Source of the DNA: Ciborinia camelliae
Lineage: Eukaryota > Ascomycota > Leotiomycetes > Helotiales > Sclerotiniaceae
Assembly: GCA_025890175.1 (NCBI GenBank)
Contig: JANPYM010000007.1
Coordinates: forward strand, 277,366 to 341,365
Reading direction: 5' to 3'
Length of the DNA: 64,000 nucleotides
Part shown: in pieces, positions 42,460 through 55,030 of the stretch
Numbering within the stretch: position 1 is the first letter of the stretch
Layout of the letters: every line of letters starts with the position of its first letter
Notes under the pieces: generated by a model
What the model was told of the DNA's origin: nothing
What the model saw: the letters and a program-made list of their open reading frames with translations, nothing else
Database searches by the model: none
Position numbers and translations under genes: made by a program

Positions 42460-42625
42460 ATTATTTTATTAATTATTTTATTAATTATTTTATTAATTAT
42501 TTTATTAATTATTTTATTAATTATTTTATTAATTATTTTATTAATTATTTTATTAATTATTTTATTAATTATTTTATTAATTATTTTATTAATTATTTTG
42601 TTAATTATTTTATTAATTATTTTAT
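42460..42625. repeat. 13-bp ATTATTTTATTAA array, about 13 units
   Basis: Near-perfect units with a single G substitution near 42600. Strand bias switches from A to T here relative to the preceding tract. Confidence 0.92.
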
Positions 42626-42634
42626 TTCAAAAAA

Positions 42635-42800
42635 CAAGCGAATGTTGCGAATAGCTTCAATATTACCAGATTAGGTATCTGATAGCCTCCGGCAGACGAG
42701 CTGCGCTGTAGGTCCTAAGGTGCCCTGAAAAATGATTCGACGAGCGCAGCGAGGCGAATCGTTTTTCCCGGCACCGAGGGGCCGGAGGCAAAGCTCGTAT
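42635..42800. repeat. GC-rich foldback segment with nested inverted repeats
   Basis: Outer arms GCCTCCGGC (42685-42693) and GCCGGAGGC (42781-42789) pair perfectly. Inner arms of 21 bases (42719-42739 and 42755-42775, GGTGCC...GATTCG with CGAATC...GGCACC) pair with three mismatches around a 15-base loop (GAGCGCAGCGAGG-type). It stands alone in AT-rich DNA directly after a tandem array. It could be a structured RNA or a small foldback element. Confidence 0.6.
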
Positions 42801-43495
42801 TTTATAATAAACTTATTGATCGAATTAAAATTTTTAAGGTTTATTTTAAGAAAACAATTTTATTTATTTATATATAAATAATAATTGGTTTTTTTATATT
42901 GATTTTTAAGTTTTTTTAATATATTTTTGGTTTTTGTATATTTTTTGATAGATAATAGTTTAGTATTATTAACAAAATTTTTGATACAATATTATATCCT
43001 AAAACTTTTAATAATCCAATTATTCTAAAATCAAATTTTATTAACTATTCCAATAATAACATTTTTACAATTATTTTTTTTATTATAAAAATCAATAAAT
43101 TTCGGAATTCAAAGATAATTAAATATATTATTTATTTTAATAATATTTATAATATTTTTGAATTATATATTATAGTTTTTTATTCCTTTAAAATAAAATC
43201 TATATAAAAGTATTAGATTGTTAAAAACTATAATAACTCCCAAATTAAAATTTAAAACCATATCAAATACTAATAGGTTTTACTATACCGATAATAAGTT
43301 TTTTTGTATAAAAGAAAATGATTAAAATATTAAATTTTTTAATCTTAATATAATATTGTAAAAAATATTCTCTTTCTAAAATTGATCTAAAAATAAACCG
43401 AGTTTTTCGTTTTATTTGTTTTTAATATTATCTTTAATTTTATTAATAAAAGATTCTACGATTTTCTATAATGCCTCTAAATATAATATTGTTAT

Positions 43496-43975
43496 TGTTG
43501 CAAGTTCGAATTTTAGGCATATACAGGGGGTATATGCCGGTGGTGCAGGGTGTCTAGTTGGTTAATACGCACTTTTCACTATAAATAGATTAAATATCAA
43601 GAGATAATAGTAGTTATATTATATATTTATATACAATATATGAAATAGTATTATTGCGGTACAGAATCAAAAATCAGAATCGAAATGAAATGCCCCACTA
43701 TATTGCTTTTTCCAACTGAAATTCGAACAAAGAATCAACCTTTCCTAATGCGGCGTTTCGAATCCTGAAAGAACCCTGTACGATTCGAATGATCGTACTA
43801 GGCACGTGTTCGCGTAGTTCGTACTACCATACCGTACATTTAATTATACCCTGTATAATTAAATAAATAAATAATTTATTAATTATTTAATTAATTAATT
43901 AATATATTTAATTAAATAAATAAATTATATAATTAATTAAGAGATAGGTATTATATATTTAATTAAAATACAATA
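43496..43975 (-). repeat. 3' LTR of the copia element (less mutated copy)
   Basis: 480 bp. Keeps G/C at many sites where the 5' LTR has A/T (for example GGGGGTATATGCCGGTGG near 43526). The ancestral terminal CA has become TA (CAATA at 43971-43975). Confidence 0.92.
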
Positions 43976-43984
43976 CGCCCCCTT
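43976..43984 (-). other. Polypurine tract of the copia element
   Basis: Minus strand reads AAGGGGGCG directly before the 3' LTR. This is the plus-strand DNA priming site in reverse transcription and fixes the element on the minus strand. Confidence 0.75.
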
Positions 43985-45369
43985 AATAGCTTTCTCTTGA
44001 AAAATAAGATAAAATAAAATAAAATGAAAAATGAATTTATAAAAATGAAATAAAATAAAATAAAATACGAATACATATATATAGTATATATAAATATCGA
44101 TTTTATTTTTTAAAATTAATATTTTTTAGAATAAAATCTTTTGATTTTATTCTTTTTAATACTAATTTTATAATAATTGAATTAATAAAATTAATTCAAT
44201 TAATTTCATTGATATATATATTCATTCATATATATATATATATTTTAAATAAATTTATAAAATGAAATAAAATAAAATACGAATACATATATATAGCATA
44301 TATAGATATCGATTTTATTTTTAAAATTAATATTTTTTAGAATAAAAATCTTTTGATTTTATTCTTTTTAATATTAATTTTTTAATAATTGAATTCATAA
44401 AATTAATTCAATTAATTTTATTAATAAATATTTATTTATATATATATATATATATTTTTATTAATATTTAATAATTGATTACTAAATTAAATCAATTAAT
44501 TTAAATAATTTTATTTTATTTAATAATTTAATTAAATTATTTATTAATTGATTTAAAAAAGAAATCCAATTTAAATTAATTAGATTCTTATTTATTAAAT
44601 CTTTAATATAATAATAACATATAGATATATACTTGTTTTTATCATAAAATATAAAGTTCCTAAATATATTTATAATAGTTTTATTATTTAAATATATAAA
44701 AAATTTATTTTAATTATATTAATTTAATTTAATTAATATTTTTTAAAGATATATTACTTCTTTTACTACTAAATTAATTGTAATTAATTTTAATTTAATT
44801 AAATTTTAAATTATTACTAATTATAATTTAGTTTTTTAATTAATTGAATTATTAATATATATAAATATATATTCATTAATTGATTTTGTAATATTTAAAT
44901 CTTTTACATAATTAACATTGTAATATTCTTGTATATAATTATTAAAATTTCTATTATATTTAATATTTAATAATTTAATATTTTTTAAATATTTAAATAT
45001 TTTTTTAATTGTAATTATATAATTGATATTAAAATTTAAAACAAATCGAATTAGTTTAATTATTATAAAAATAATATTTTATTTAATATTTAAAATTAAA
45101 TATAAAAACTTTTTTATTGCTTTTTAAATTTATTTAATATTAAATTTATTTGTTTTTTTGTAATTTATTTTAATATTATTTTTAAATATTATAAAAATAT
45201 TAATAGGATTAAAATTATTTAAATTTAAATCAATTAAACATTTATTAATATAATTTTTTTAATTTAATTTAATATAATTATTATTTTTTTTAATATTAAT
45301 ATTTAAATAATTTTATATAAAATCTAAATTTTTTAAATTATTTATAAAATCTTTAATTAAAATTTTATT

Positions 45370-46000
45370 AAAGTTTATAATTGCAATATTATTAATATAT
45401 ATATTTAAAATTAAATTTAAAATTTTATTTATAAATATATATTTATTAAATATTAAAAAAATAAAATTTAAATTATATAATATATTTTTTAAAATTAAAT
45501 ATTATATTTTAATAAATTGTTTTAATTCATATAATATTTTATTTAATTTTAAAATAATATTTATATTATTTTTATTATTTATATTATAAATTTTAGATAA
45601 TATTATATATAAATTTATATTAATATTTTTTTATACAAATATTAATATTATATCAATTTTATATATATATTAAGATTTATTAATAATTAATACAAATATT
45701 AATTTCCAAATTATTTGTTTTATAACATTAACAAATATATCTAAATAATTTAATTTATATAATTGTTTAAATTTTTTAACTACAAATTTAGTTTTAAATT
45801 TAATATAATTATTTGATAAATTTTTAATTTTATATATTTATTTAATTTTAAAAAATTTTATTTTAATAATATTCAAATTATTAATTAATTTTTATATATT
45901 ATTATCTTTAAAAGTTTTAATTTTATATTTTATAACTTTATTCCAATATTCCTTTTTTTTTGAATTAATAGTTTTTAAATATATTTTAGGATTAATTAAA
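45370..46000 (-). pseudogene. Copia reverse transcriptase (RVT_2) remnant
   Basis: The minus strand at 45995-45880 still reads PKIYLKTINS...YWNKVIKYKIKTFKDNN then a stop, matching the copia RT entry block (P-x-x-Y-x-E-A-I-x-S, W-x-x-A, N-N-x-W) with G-to-A replacements and its tryptophan turned to a stop. About 165 codons later, YINNIAII (YINN at 45399-45388) stands where the catalytic YVDD lies; both aspartates have become asparagine (GAT to AAT) and valine isoleucine, exactly the G-to-A outcome. The spacing fits the family. The enzyme is dead. Confidence 0.85.
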
Positions 46001-46879
46001 TTATTATTAAGTTTTTTAATTATAATTTTATTATTTTGATTTTTAATATTAAAATCTAATAAAATTTTATTTTAATTATATTTATTAATTTTAAATTTTA
46101 AATCTTAATTATTTAATGATTTAATATAAATTATATATATAAAATAATATAAATTAATTTTAGGTAATATTTTTTTTAATTGTTTAAATTATTTAATTAG
46201 AGTAGATAGATTAGAATTATATGGTATTTCAATTATAGGAGATAATTTATTTAAATCTTTTTGATTTAAATTATTAAAATTATTTTGATTTAAATCATTA
46301 TTTTGATTATGATTTTGAAATAAATCATTATTTTTATTTAAATCGAATTTTAATTGATTATAATCAATAATCTTATTATAATTAAAATTAAATTTTTTAG
46401 TATATTTATTATTTTTATTTTTATTATAATATAATCGATTTTTATATATAATAAAATCCTTGAAATTTATAATTTTCCTAATATTTAATATATAAAATAT
46501 AAAGTTTTTTGAGAATTCAAAATTTATTAATATATTTTTTTTAATTTTAAATTTTAATTTTTTATTTTTTTGCTTTTTATATTTAAATATAAATATTAAT
46601 AAATTTAATATTTTAATATAATTTAAATTAGATTTTTTATTAAATATATATGTATATGGAGTAATATTAATTATATAATTATAAATATAATTTTTAATAA
46701 AATTAATATTTTTAATTAAATAAAGCTATAGGAAAATAAGGATTTTTAAATTAATTATATAATTAATTAATATTTCAAATAAAATTCGATTTAATTATTT
46801 AATTATTTTATTTTAAAAATATATATATAAACTTATATATTTTATTATAATACTTTAATTTTTTATAAATAAATCTTAT

Positions 46880-47070
46880 TTATTTGATTTAAATTTTAAT
46901 ATATTATTAATCCTAATTTGTTTTAATTTAATATTAAATTGATTATTAATTAAATTATAAAAATCAATTAAAATATTAAAAATATTAGATTTAAATTTAA
47001 TAGGGTATATTTATGTAGTTTTTGTATACCAATTAAAAATCGTTATAAAATACCTTTTATTTTTTAAATC
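46880..47070 (-). pseudogene. Copia integrase core remnant
   Basis: Minus strand reads FNWYTKTT-stop-IYPIKFKSNIFNI, then RINNILKFKSN. This matches the copia integrase stretch from the first catalytic aspartate (D-D-Y-[ST]) to the second (T-D-N-G-x-E-F). Catalytic aspartates are replaced by asparagine and a tryptophan codon by a stop. The two motifs are about 40 codons apart, as in intact copia integrases. It lies upstream of RT in element orientation, which excludes gypsy order. Confidence 0.85.
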
Positions 47071-47679
47071 AAATTTAAGTGAACTATATATATCGATATT
47101 AATTATATTAAATTTATTTTTAAATATTATTAATAAATTTTTATTTATATTTTGATACATTTTTGTATATAAATATAATAAACAAAAATTAAGATTTAAT
47201 TTTAAATTATTATTATTTAATAATATTAATTTAAATATATAATCTTTGTTAATATACTTTAAACGTTTATACTATAAATTTAAAATATTTAATTTTTTAT
47301 TAAATTTGATTTAATTAATTATTTTAATTGATTTATTTTTATTTTTATATTTATTTATAAACTTAAAATCAATAATACAATCTAAAAAAAAAACATATTC
47401 GATTCAAATTATAATAACATAAATATTTAATTTATAATTTATAAAATCGATTTTAATACTAAAAAGTTTTATTATATTAGTTTATTTTAAAATAATAGTT
47501 TTTTAAATATTAATTAATATAAAATTTAAATTAAATATATATTTAACCCTTTGAATTAATATTTTTTAATTATTATTTAAAATAATAAATATATTTTTTT
47601 ACTTTTTAATAAAAATCTAATTCCTTATAATTATAATAATATATAAAAATGGATTTTTAGGTATTTTAAAATTAATTAA

Positions 47680-47997
47680 TCAATTCTTATTATAATAATA
47701 ATATTTAATAACTTTTAAATCTAATATAATATTATTTTTAGATTTTAATTTTAATAAATTAGTTAATAAATTTATAATATATATATTATTAAAAATAATA
47801 TATAATTCAAAATCTTTAATATTTGAAAAATTTTTATTAATTGATTTAAAATTTTTTGATTTTTGATTATTTTGATTATTTTGATTATTTTTATTATTTT
47901 TATTATTTTTATTTTTATTATTAAATTTATTATTAAATTTACTATTATTTTTATTATTAATTTTATTAATTCGATTAAAATTTATATTAGAATTCAA
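47680..47997 (-). pseudogene. Asn/Lys-rich gag-pol remnant of the copia element
   Basis: A 105-codon open frame with an N/K-rich first half (KNNKNNKNNQNNQNNQ). It sits upstream of integrase in the element, where the gag C-terminus and protease belong. The active-site DSG is no longer visible. Asparagine richness may be partly ancestral and partly RIP-generated. Confidence 0.45.
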
Positions 47998-48974
47998 ATT
48001 TTTTAAAACTTTTTTAATATTTTAATCTGTTTTTAGGTTTTTATAGATTTTATTATTAAAGTTTAAAAAATTAATCTTTTTATTTTTATAATAATTAGAT
48101 TTATATAATTTAGGGTATTTTTAAAACATTTAAATTCTAAATATCCTTTTTTATTATAAAATATACAATTTAATATAATATTTTAAGATTTAATTATTTT
48201 ATTAATTAAATAATCATTTTGAATTTTTTTTAATTTAACTTTTTTAAATATTAGATTTAAAATAAGTTTATTTAAATTAATATTAAAAAAATCTAATTTT
48301 AATTGAATTGATAATTTCTTTGTTTTTTTTGATTTAAACAAATTAAATAAATTATTTAATTTATTAAATATTATTCAAATTATAATAGATTTATAAATTT
48401 TATAATTTAATTTTTTTAAAAATAAATATAATGATATAATATGATTTAAAAATTTATTAATATTTTTAAAATTATTATAATTGGAATTTATAAATTTATT
48501 AAAATATTATTTAATTAAATTTAATAATAATTTATTAAAAAGATTTTTAATTAAATTTTATAATTTTATAGGGTTCAATTAATGTTTAAATCGATTTATT
48601 AAATCAATATTTATAATCGATTTAATAGTTTTTAAAGTTTTTTTGAAATTTTTATTAAATTCTTTTTTTTTATTTTCGAATTTTATTAATAAATCATTAA
48701 ATTTAGATATTCCTGTATTATTAAAATAATAGTTTTTATTAGGATTTAGTTTGAAATTATTAATATAGGGTATAAATTTATTTATTTTTAAAAAAAGTTT
48801 AACTTTATAAATTCACTTTATATAATTAAAATGTTTTGTTAAGAGTTTATTAATAAAATAAATTTTTAAATTTATTTTTATTATAAAAGTTTTTGATTTA
48901 TTATAAATATATATATATATATATAAATTTAAATTTTTTCGAATTTTTAAATGTATTTATATAAAATATAATAA

Positions 48975-49017
<43 letters not shown>

Positions 49018-49792
49018 TATTAGTATAAATATAAATACAAAATTTAAATTTTAATAATGTTTTTATTTAAGTTTTATAAATATTTAATTTAATAAATTCG
49101 AAAATAATAAATAATTCAAAAACTTTTGTATAATATTAATTCAAAAAATTCAAAAAATATAAATATTTTTTATTATTTTTAATATTAATGATTTTAATAT
49201 TTTTAATATTTTTAATATTTTTTAATATTTTTTAATATTTTTAATATTTTTTTTTGAAAATAAAACGAACTTTTGAATTATATAAAATATAAAGTAGGGT
49301 ACTAATTATATTGGAATGTATATTGAACAAAATATTAATATAATATAATATTAATATTAATATTAGATTAATATTATAAATACAAAATATTAATATAATA
49401 TTAATTTAATATTAATATAATAATAGTATAATACAATTTTAATATTAAATTAATTATTTTTTAATATAAAATTAAGTTAAAATATTTTGGTATAAGATAT
49501 AATATTATATCATCTGTTATAGATAATGTAATTATATAGATATAATATTTAAAAACCTAATTTTATATACTTAATTAGATTTAATCTTAGGGATATAAAC
49601 CTTAGAATTTAATATTTATAATTAAATTAAATTTAAATTATAATTTAATTAAAATTTAATAAAATAAATTAAAAAATTAATTAAAAATCTTAAAAATAAA
49701 CAAATATTATAAATAATTAATTAACTATAAATTAAAAATTTATATATATATATAAATATATTAATATTATATATATATAAATAAAATCTCTA

Positions 49793-50116
49793 TTATATAT
49801 ATATATATAAGATTCTAAATATAAATAAGGGGTTAATATCGATATTACGTATGATATAAAGATCGATATGATTTATAAATGTATTAGAATTAATTAGGCC
49901 TATCAAAATAATTATTAGATTTTGATAGTAAATTAGCCTATTAAATATAATTTTAATATACCATATAATCCCTTCAAAATTGAATTTCTCTAATATATTA
50001 TTTTTAATATTAAACAAAATTGAAATTCGAATCAAAATCCTGATTAAATAATCAAATTCGAATTTAGGGTTTAGTTTAAAATACGTTTTGAAATTGTATT
50101 TAATAATAAAAATCAT
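49793..50116 (-). pseudogene. Probable gag remnant at the 5' end of the copia interior
   Basis: A 107-codon minus-strand frame lying 170 bp inside the 5' LTR, the position of gag. Its balanced hydrophobic/charged pattern (KFEFDYLIRILIR, NFEGIIWYIK) is less degenerate than other AT-rich frames. A stray tryptophan survives. Assignment rests on position. Confidence 0.4.
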
Positions 50117-50270
50117 AATTCCAATCGATTTGATTAAATAGATTTTGATTCATTTTAAAAGTATTTTTGATAAAAATAAAACATATAATTATAATTTAAT
50201 CGATTTATAATATTAATTTAATAAAATCAACCTATTAAAATTGATTTTTCGAATTTAATATGTATATACT

Positions 50271-50289
50271 AACACTAGGCTACATAACC
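50271..50289 (-). other. Primer-binding site, initiator tRNA-Met anticodon type
   Basis: The plus strand reads AGGCTACATAACC just before the 5' LTR. Initiator tRNA-Met carries GGGCTCATAACCC in its anticodon arm; the match is GGCT and CATAACC with one extra A. Copia-type elements prime from this internal half of the tRNA, not from its 3' end. Confidence 0.6.
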
Positions 50290-50769
50290 TATTACAAATT
50301 CGAATTTTAAATATATATAAAGAGTATATACTGATAATATAAAATATCTAATTAATTAATATACATTTTTCATTATAAATAAATTAAATATCAAAAAATA
50401 ATAATAATTATATTATATATTTATATATAATATATAAAATAATATTATTACAATATAAAATCAAAAATCAGAATCGAAATGAAATACCCCACTATATTGC
50501 TTTTTTCAACTAAAATTCGAACAAAGAATTAACCTTTCCTAATACAGCGTTTCGAATCCTAAAAGAACTCTATACAATTCGAATAATCATACTAGACACA
50601 TGTTCACGTAGTTTGTACTACCATACCATACATTTAATTATACCCTATATAATTAAATAAATATATAATTTATTAATTATTTAATTAATTAATTAATATA
50701 TTTAATTAAATAAATAAATTATATAATTAATTAAGAGATAGGTATTATATATTTAATTAAAATACAACA
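50290..50769 (-). repeat. 5' LTR of the copia element (more mutated copy)
   Basis: 480 bp, same length as its partner, no large indels. Differences from 43496-43975 are nearly all G-to-A and C-to-T on the plus strand. It ends TACAACA then GTTAT. Confidence 0.92.
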
Positions 50770-51023
50770 GTTATTACAGAATTTATAAATAAATTTGAAA
50801 AAAATTTAGTTACAAAAATTAACCCTTCTAATTTATTATTTCTTTTTTATAAATATTAATCTTTTGCAATATTCTAAATATCAACTTTTTTTTATTATAT
50901 TTAATGTTTTTTTGCTTAATATTTTAGATTTTTTGCTTGTTCTATAAAAAATACAAAAAAAATATAAAATAAAATAAATAAATCAAAATAATTAAAAATT
51001 TATTTATTAGTTTAATATATCCA

Positions 51024-51034
51024 GGCTTATAACC
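51024..51034 (-). other. Primer-binding site of the outer 176-bp LTR element
   Basis: Plus strand reads GGCTTATAACC against GGCTCATAACC in the initiator tRNA-Met anticodon arm: one C-to-T change in a CpA context. It is directly adjacent to the TGTTGA start of the right LTR, so the element lies on the minus strand. Confidence 0.6.
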
Positions 51035-51210
51035 TGTTGAAAAGATTAATTATATAAAAATATAAGTTATATAATGTTATTTGAAATTACTATAAAATTA
51101 AAATTGAACCTTATATACTATTTAAACTTGAAATAGGGCGCTAGACTATATTAAGCCTACGGGCCGCCTCGCGGTCCATACAGCTTATACGGCCCTGGCT
51201 ATTCTCAATA
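51035..51210 (-). repeat. Right 176-bp LTR of the outer element, GC core kept
   Basis: Keeps CTACGGGCCGCCTCGCGGTCC (51157-51177) where the left copy has CTATAAGCTGTCTTACAATTT. TAAAA follows. Confidence 0.75.
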
Positions 51211-51215
51211 TAAAA

Positions 51216-54200
51216 TATATAAATTATATTTTTTTATTATTAAATTAATCAATTTTTAGAATTATAATAAAAATTGATATAATAAAGATTTTAATTATTA
51301 AATTAAATATAAAAAAAATTATAATTATAAAATATATAATTTTAATATTTTCTTTTTTTTAATCCTTTATTTTAATTTTAACAATTATTAATTAATAAAT
51401 TTTAATTAATTTTTTATCTTTATCATTATAATTAATAATATTTTATTTTCGTTTTTAAAATTTTATAAAATATTAAAATAATAAATTTTTATTATTATTT
51501 TTAAAAATAAAAATAATTAATATATTATTAATTAGAATTTTTATTTTAATATTTATTTTATTATTTAATTTTAAAATTTTTAATTTAAAATCTTTATTAT
51601 TGCTTATTTATATTATATTTTTTTTTTAGTTTTTATTAAAAATAAAAACTTTCGTTTTAATTCTTATTATTTGAATAAAAATTTCAATTATAAACCTTAA
51701 TAACAATATAAATAATATTTATTTATAAATCTTAAAATTAAAAAATTATAATATTATAAATAACTTTATACTCTACAAATAATTTATAATAATTCTTTTT
51801 TTAAATCATTTATATAACTTTTTATTGGAAATAATATTTAATATTTTTTACAATTTTACTAATAATTTTTAAATTTGTAAATCAATCGTTTCTCCCTTAA
51901 TTATTTTATTTATATTAAAAATATTAAAATATTAAATATAATTTAAATTCAAAATATATATTTTTAATTAAATATTTATTAATATATAATTTATAAAAAT
52001 ATTAATTTTTTTTTTATTTATTAATTTATTATACCAATTATAAATTAATAATATTTTTGAATTTATATAAATATAATATTTATTCCTTTAAATACAAATA
52101 TAATCAATATTAAATCTTTTTTTTATATAAACTTTTTTTAATAATACAATAATATTTTCTAACTTTAAATTTTTTATAACTTTATTATAAATATAGATTA
52201 TTATTTTCAAAACTTTATCCTAAAATTTTATTAATATATTAATATTCATTATATTTATATATATTTCTTTTTTTAATATTTAAATATTTTGTTTAATTAA
52301 TTTATTTTAATATAATATCATTATTATTATATATTATAACTAAATATTATTCTTTTTTTTTAAATTTTTTATAACTTTTTTAAATTTAAAAATATTATTT
52401 AATTTATAAACTTTTAATTTTTTTTTGATTTATAATTTTTTATTTTTTTTAAATTATTATAATTTTTTGATTATTATATTTTTAATTAATATTAATTGCA
52501 AAAATATTTGTCTCAATTAATTATTTATAATTTTTAAAAAATATTTATTTTTTAAAAAAAATACTAAAAATAAATTTATAATATTAAAAAAAATTAATAT
52601 AAATATTTTGTTTATATATTTTGCCAATATTTTATTAATTTTATTTTTTATTTTAATAATATTTTATTATTCGAAATTTTGATTTTTTATTTCAAAATAA
52701 TTATTTTATAAAAATTTTTAATAATTTTAAATTCAAAATAATTTAAATGTTAATATATAAAACGATAAAGCTAATATTAGCTTTTAATTATTATATTATT
52801 AATTTTTAATTTATTTAGATTTGCAATGTTTGAATTATAATAAAAAGTATTAGTTAATATTTTAATAATATTTTTTTATTTTAACTAATAATTAATAAAT
52901 ATTATTAAAACAAATATATATTCTTTAAAATTTTTAATAATATATTTTATAATATAAAATTTATTTTTTTGTTTTATATAAATAATTATTTTTTTTTTTT
53001 TAAAACTTATATTTATAAAATTAAATAATTTAATTAATTTATTATTATAACAAATTTTTTATTTTAATAACAAATTGATTTCAAAATTAAATATATATAA
53101 AATATTCAAAAATAAATTATTTAAATTATTTTAACAAATCATTTCAATAATTCCAATATATTTAGTAAATAATATTCTCTTTTTAATTTATATAAATATA
53201 TATTTAATATATATTAATTTTTTTTTAAATAAATTATAATTATTAATTATATTTAAAAATATAATTATATTTATAATTTAAATAAATAATAATATTTTAT
53301 TAATAATTTTTTTTATAAATAAAATAAATTTTAATTTAATATTAAATTTAAAATTATTATTAAAATTAAAAAAAGAATCTAATTTGTTATAATAAATCGT
53401 ATTAATATAATTTTTACACTTTCGGTTTTTTAAATACTTCAAATTCTTAAAGATTTTAAAGTTTTTATATTTTTAACTAAACAATATCTTTTTTTTATTA
53501 TATCAAAATTTTTATTTATATATTATAATTTTATTTTAAAAAAAAATAATTATAAATAAAATAAATAAAATTATTATAAGAAAAACATTTTATAAATAAT
53601 AATTTAATATTAAAATAAAATTTAAAATATATATAATTATATTATAATTATATTATATCCTAATTTTTATAATTTTAATTATATATAATATAAATCTATT
53701 TTTTTTTTTTAATTATAATTAATTTTACAAAAAATCTAAATTTTTTTAATAATAAAAATAATAATTTAGATTTAAAAAATTTAAATTATAATATTATATT
53801 TCGTTAAAAATATATTAATAAAAATTTAATATAATAATATATTATTTTATATATTTTTAAATTTAAATATAATAATAAATAATTTATAATAATAATTTTT
53901 AAGTTTATCCTAAATAATTTTGATTTTTATATTATTTATATATTAAAATTTATAATTAATAAAATCAAAAATAATAATATTATAAATCAATATTAATTTT
54001 ATAAATTTATTAAATTAAATATACTTTTATTACAAATATTTTTAAATTTTATTAAAAATATTATATTCTTCAATAATACTTTTATTATTTTTGTTAATAT
54101 AAATAAATAAATAAATTTTAATTTTAACTTTAAATTTATTATAAAAATCAATTTTCTTAAAATTATAAAATTTTTTTAATATAATACCCTTTACTTCAAT

Positions 54201-55030
54201 TAATATAATATTATTATTTATTACAAAAATATTATTAGCAATTATAATTTATTTGAAAAATTTTACAAAAGTTTTCGTTATATATAAAATCCAGCAATAT
54301 TATTTTTAAATCTTTTTAATAATTATAAAAAATCCATTTTTACAAAATTAGATTTTAATTTATCAAAATTAAATAATATAATTATTTTAATTAAAAATAA
54401 AAAATTATTTTAATAAAAAATTATTATTATCCTTATTATTATTTATAATAAATATATAATTATATAAATCAAAATAAAATTAATTAATATAAAAAAAAAT
54501 ATATAAATTGTATTAAAAATCAAATTTATATTTAAAAAAAAATATAAAAATAAAATTTAATATTTTATAAAAATTTGTAAAATTCAAAAATACAAATATT
54601 TATAAATAAAAAATATTTTATTTTATAAAATAATTTTTGAAATATAAATATATATAATAAATAAAAATTTGTTTTTCCACAAATAAAATTAATTTAATTT
54701 ACTTTTTTTTGAATTTTTAATTTTAATATCAAAAAACGTTTTTCAATTATTATAATACAATTTTTTTGTTATATTATAAATTTTAATTTTACAATTACAA
54801 GCGTACAATCTTTTTATTATAAATTTAACAATTATATACAATTTTTTTATCGTATTATAATTTTATTATTATAACAAATCAAAAAATAATATATTTCCAT
54901 TTAACATCAAACTTTATAATCTATTAATTATATATTTTAAAATAACCAATAATATAATAATAAAAAAATATTAAAATAAAATATAATAAATTGATTTAAC
55001 TAAAAAATATATATTTGATAATAGTTTAAT
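51216..55030. other. AT-rich, RIP-like decayed DNA
   Basis: About 3.8 kb of nearly pure A/T with no LTR pair, array or domain found. Ends sharply near 55030, where balanced DNA begins. Confidence 0.6.

Larger units (their letters stand above)
43496..50769 (-). mobile_element. Complete Ty1/copia retrotransposon, RIP-inactivated
   Basis: Two 480-bp LTRs (43496-43975 and 50290-50769) begin TGTTGCAAG/TATTACAAA and end TACAATA/TACAACA. The target duplication is GTTAT (43491-43495 and 50770-50774). In minus orientation a purine tract (AAGGGGGCG) lies just before the 3' LTR, and a sequence resembling the initiator tRNA-Met anticodon arm lies just after the 5' LTR. Integrase remnants (about 47060-46880) precede reverse transcriptase remnants (about 46000-45380), the copia gene order. 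All frames are broken by stops and G-to-A/C-to-T changes. The total, 7,274 bp, is in the usual range for an autonomous element with long LTRs. Confidence 0.92.
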
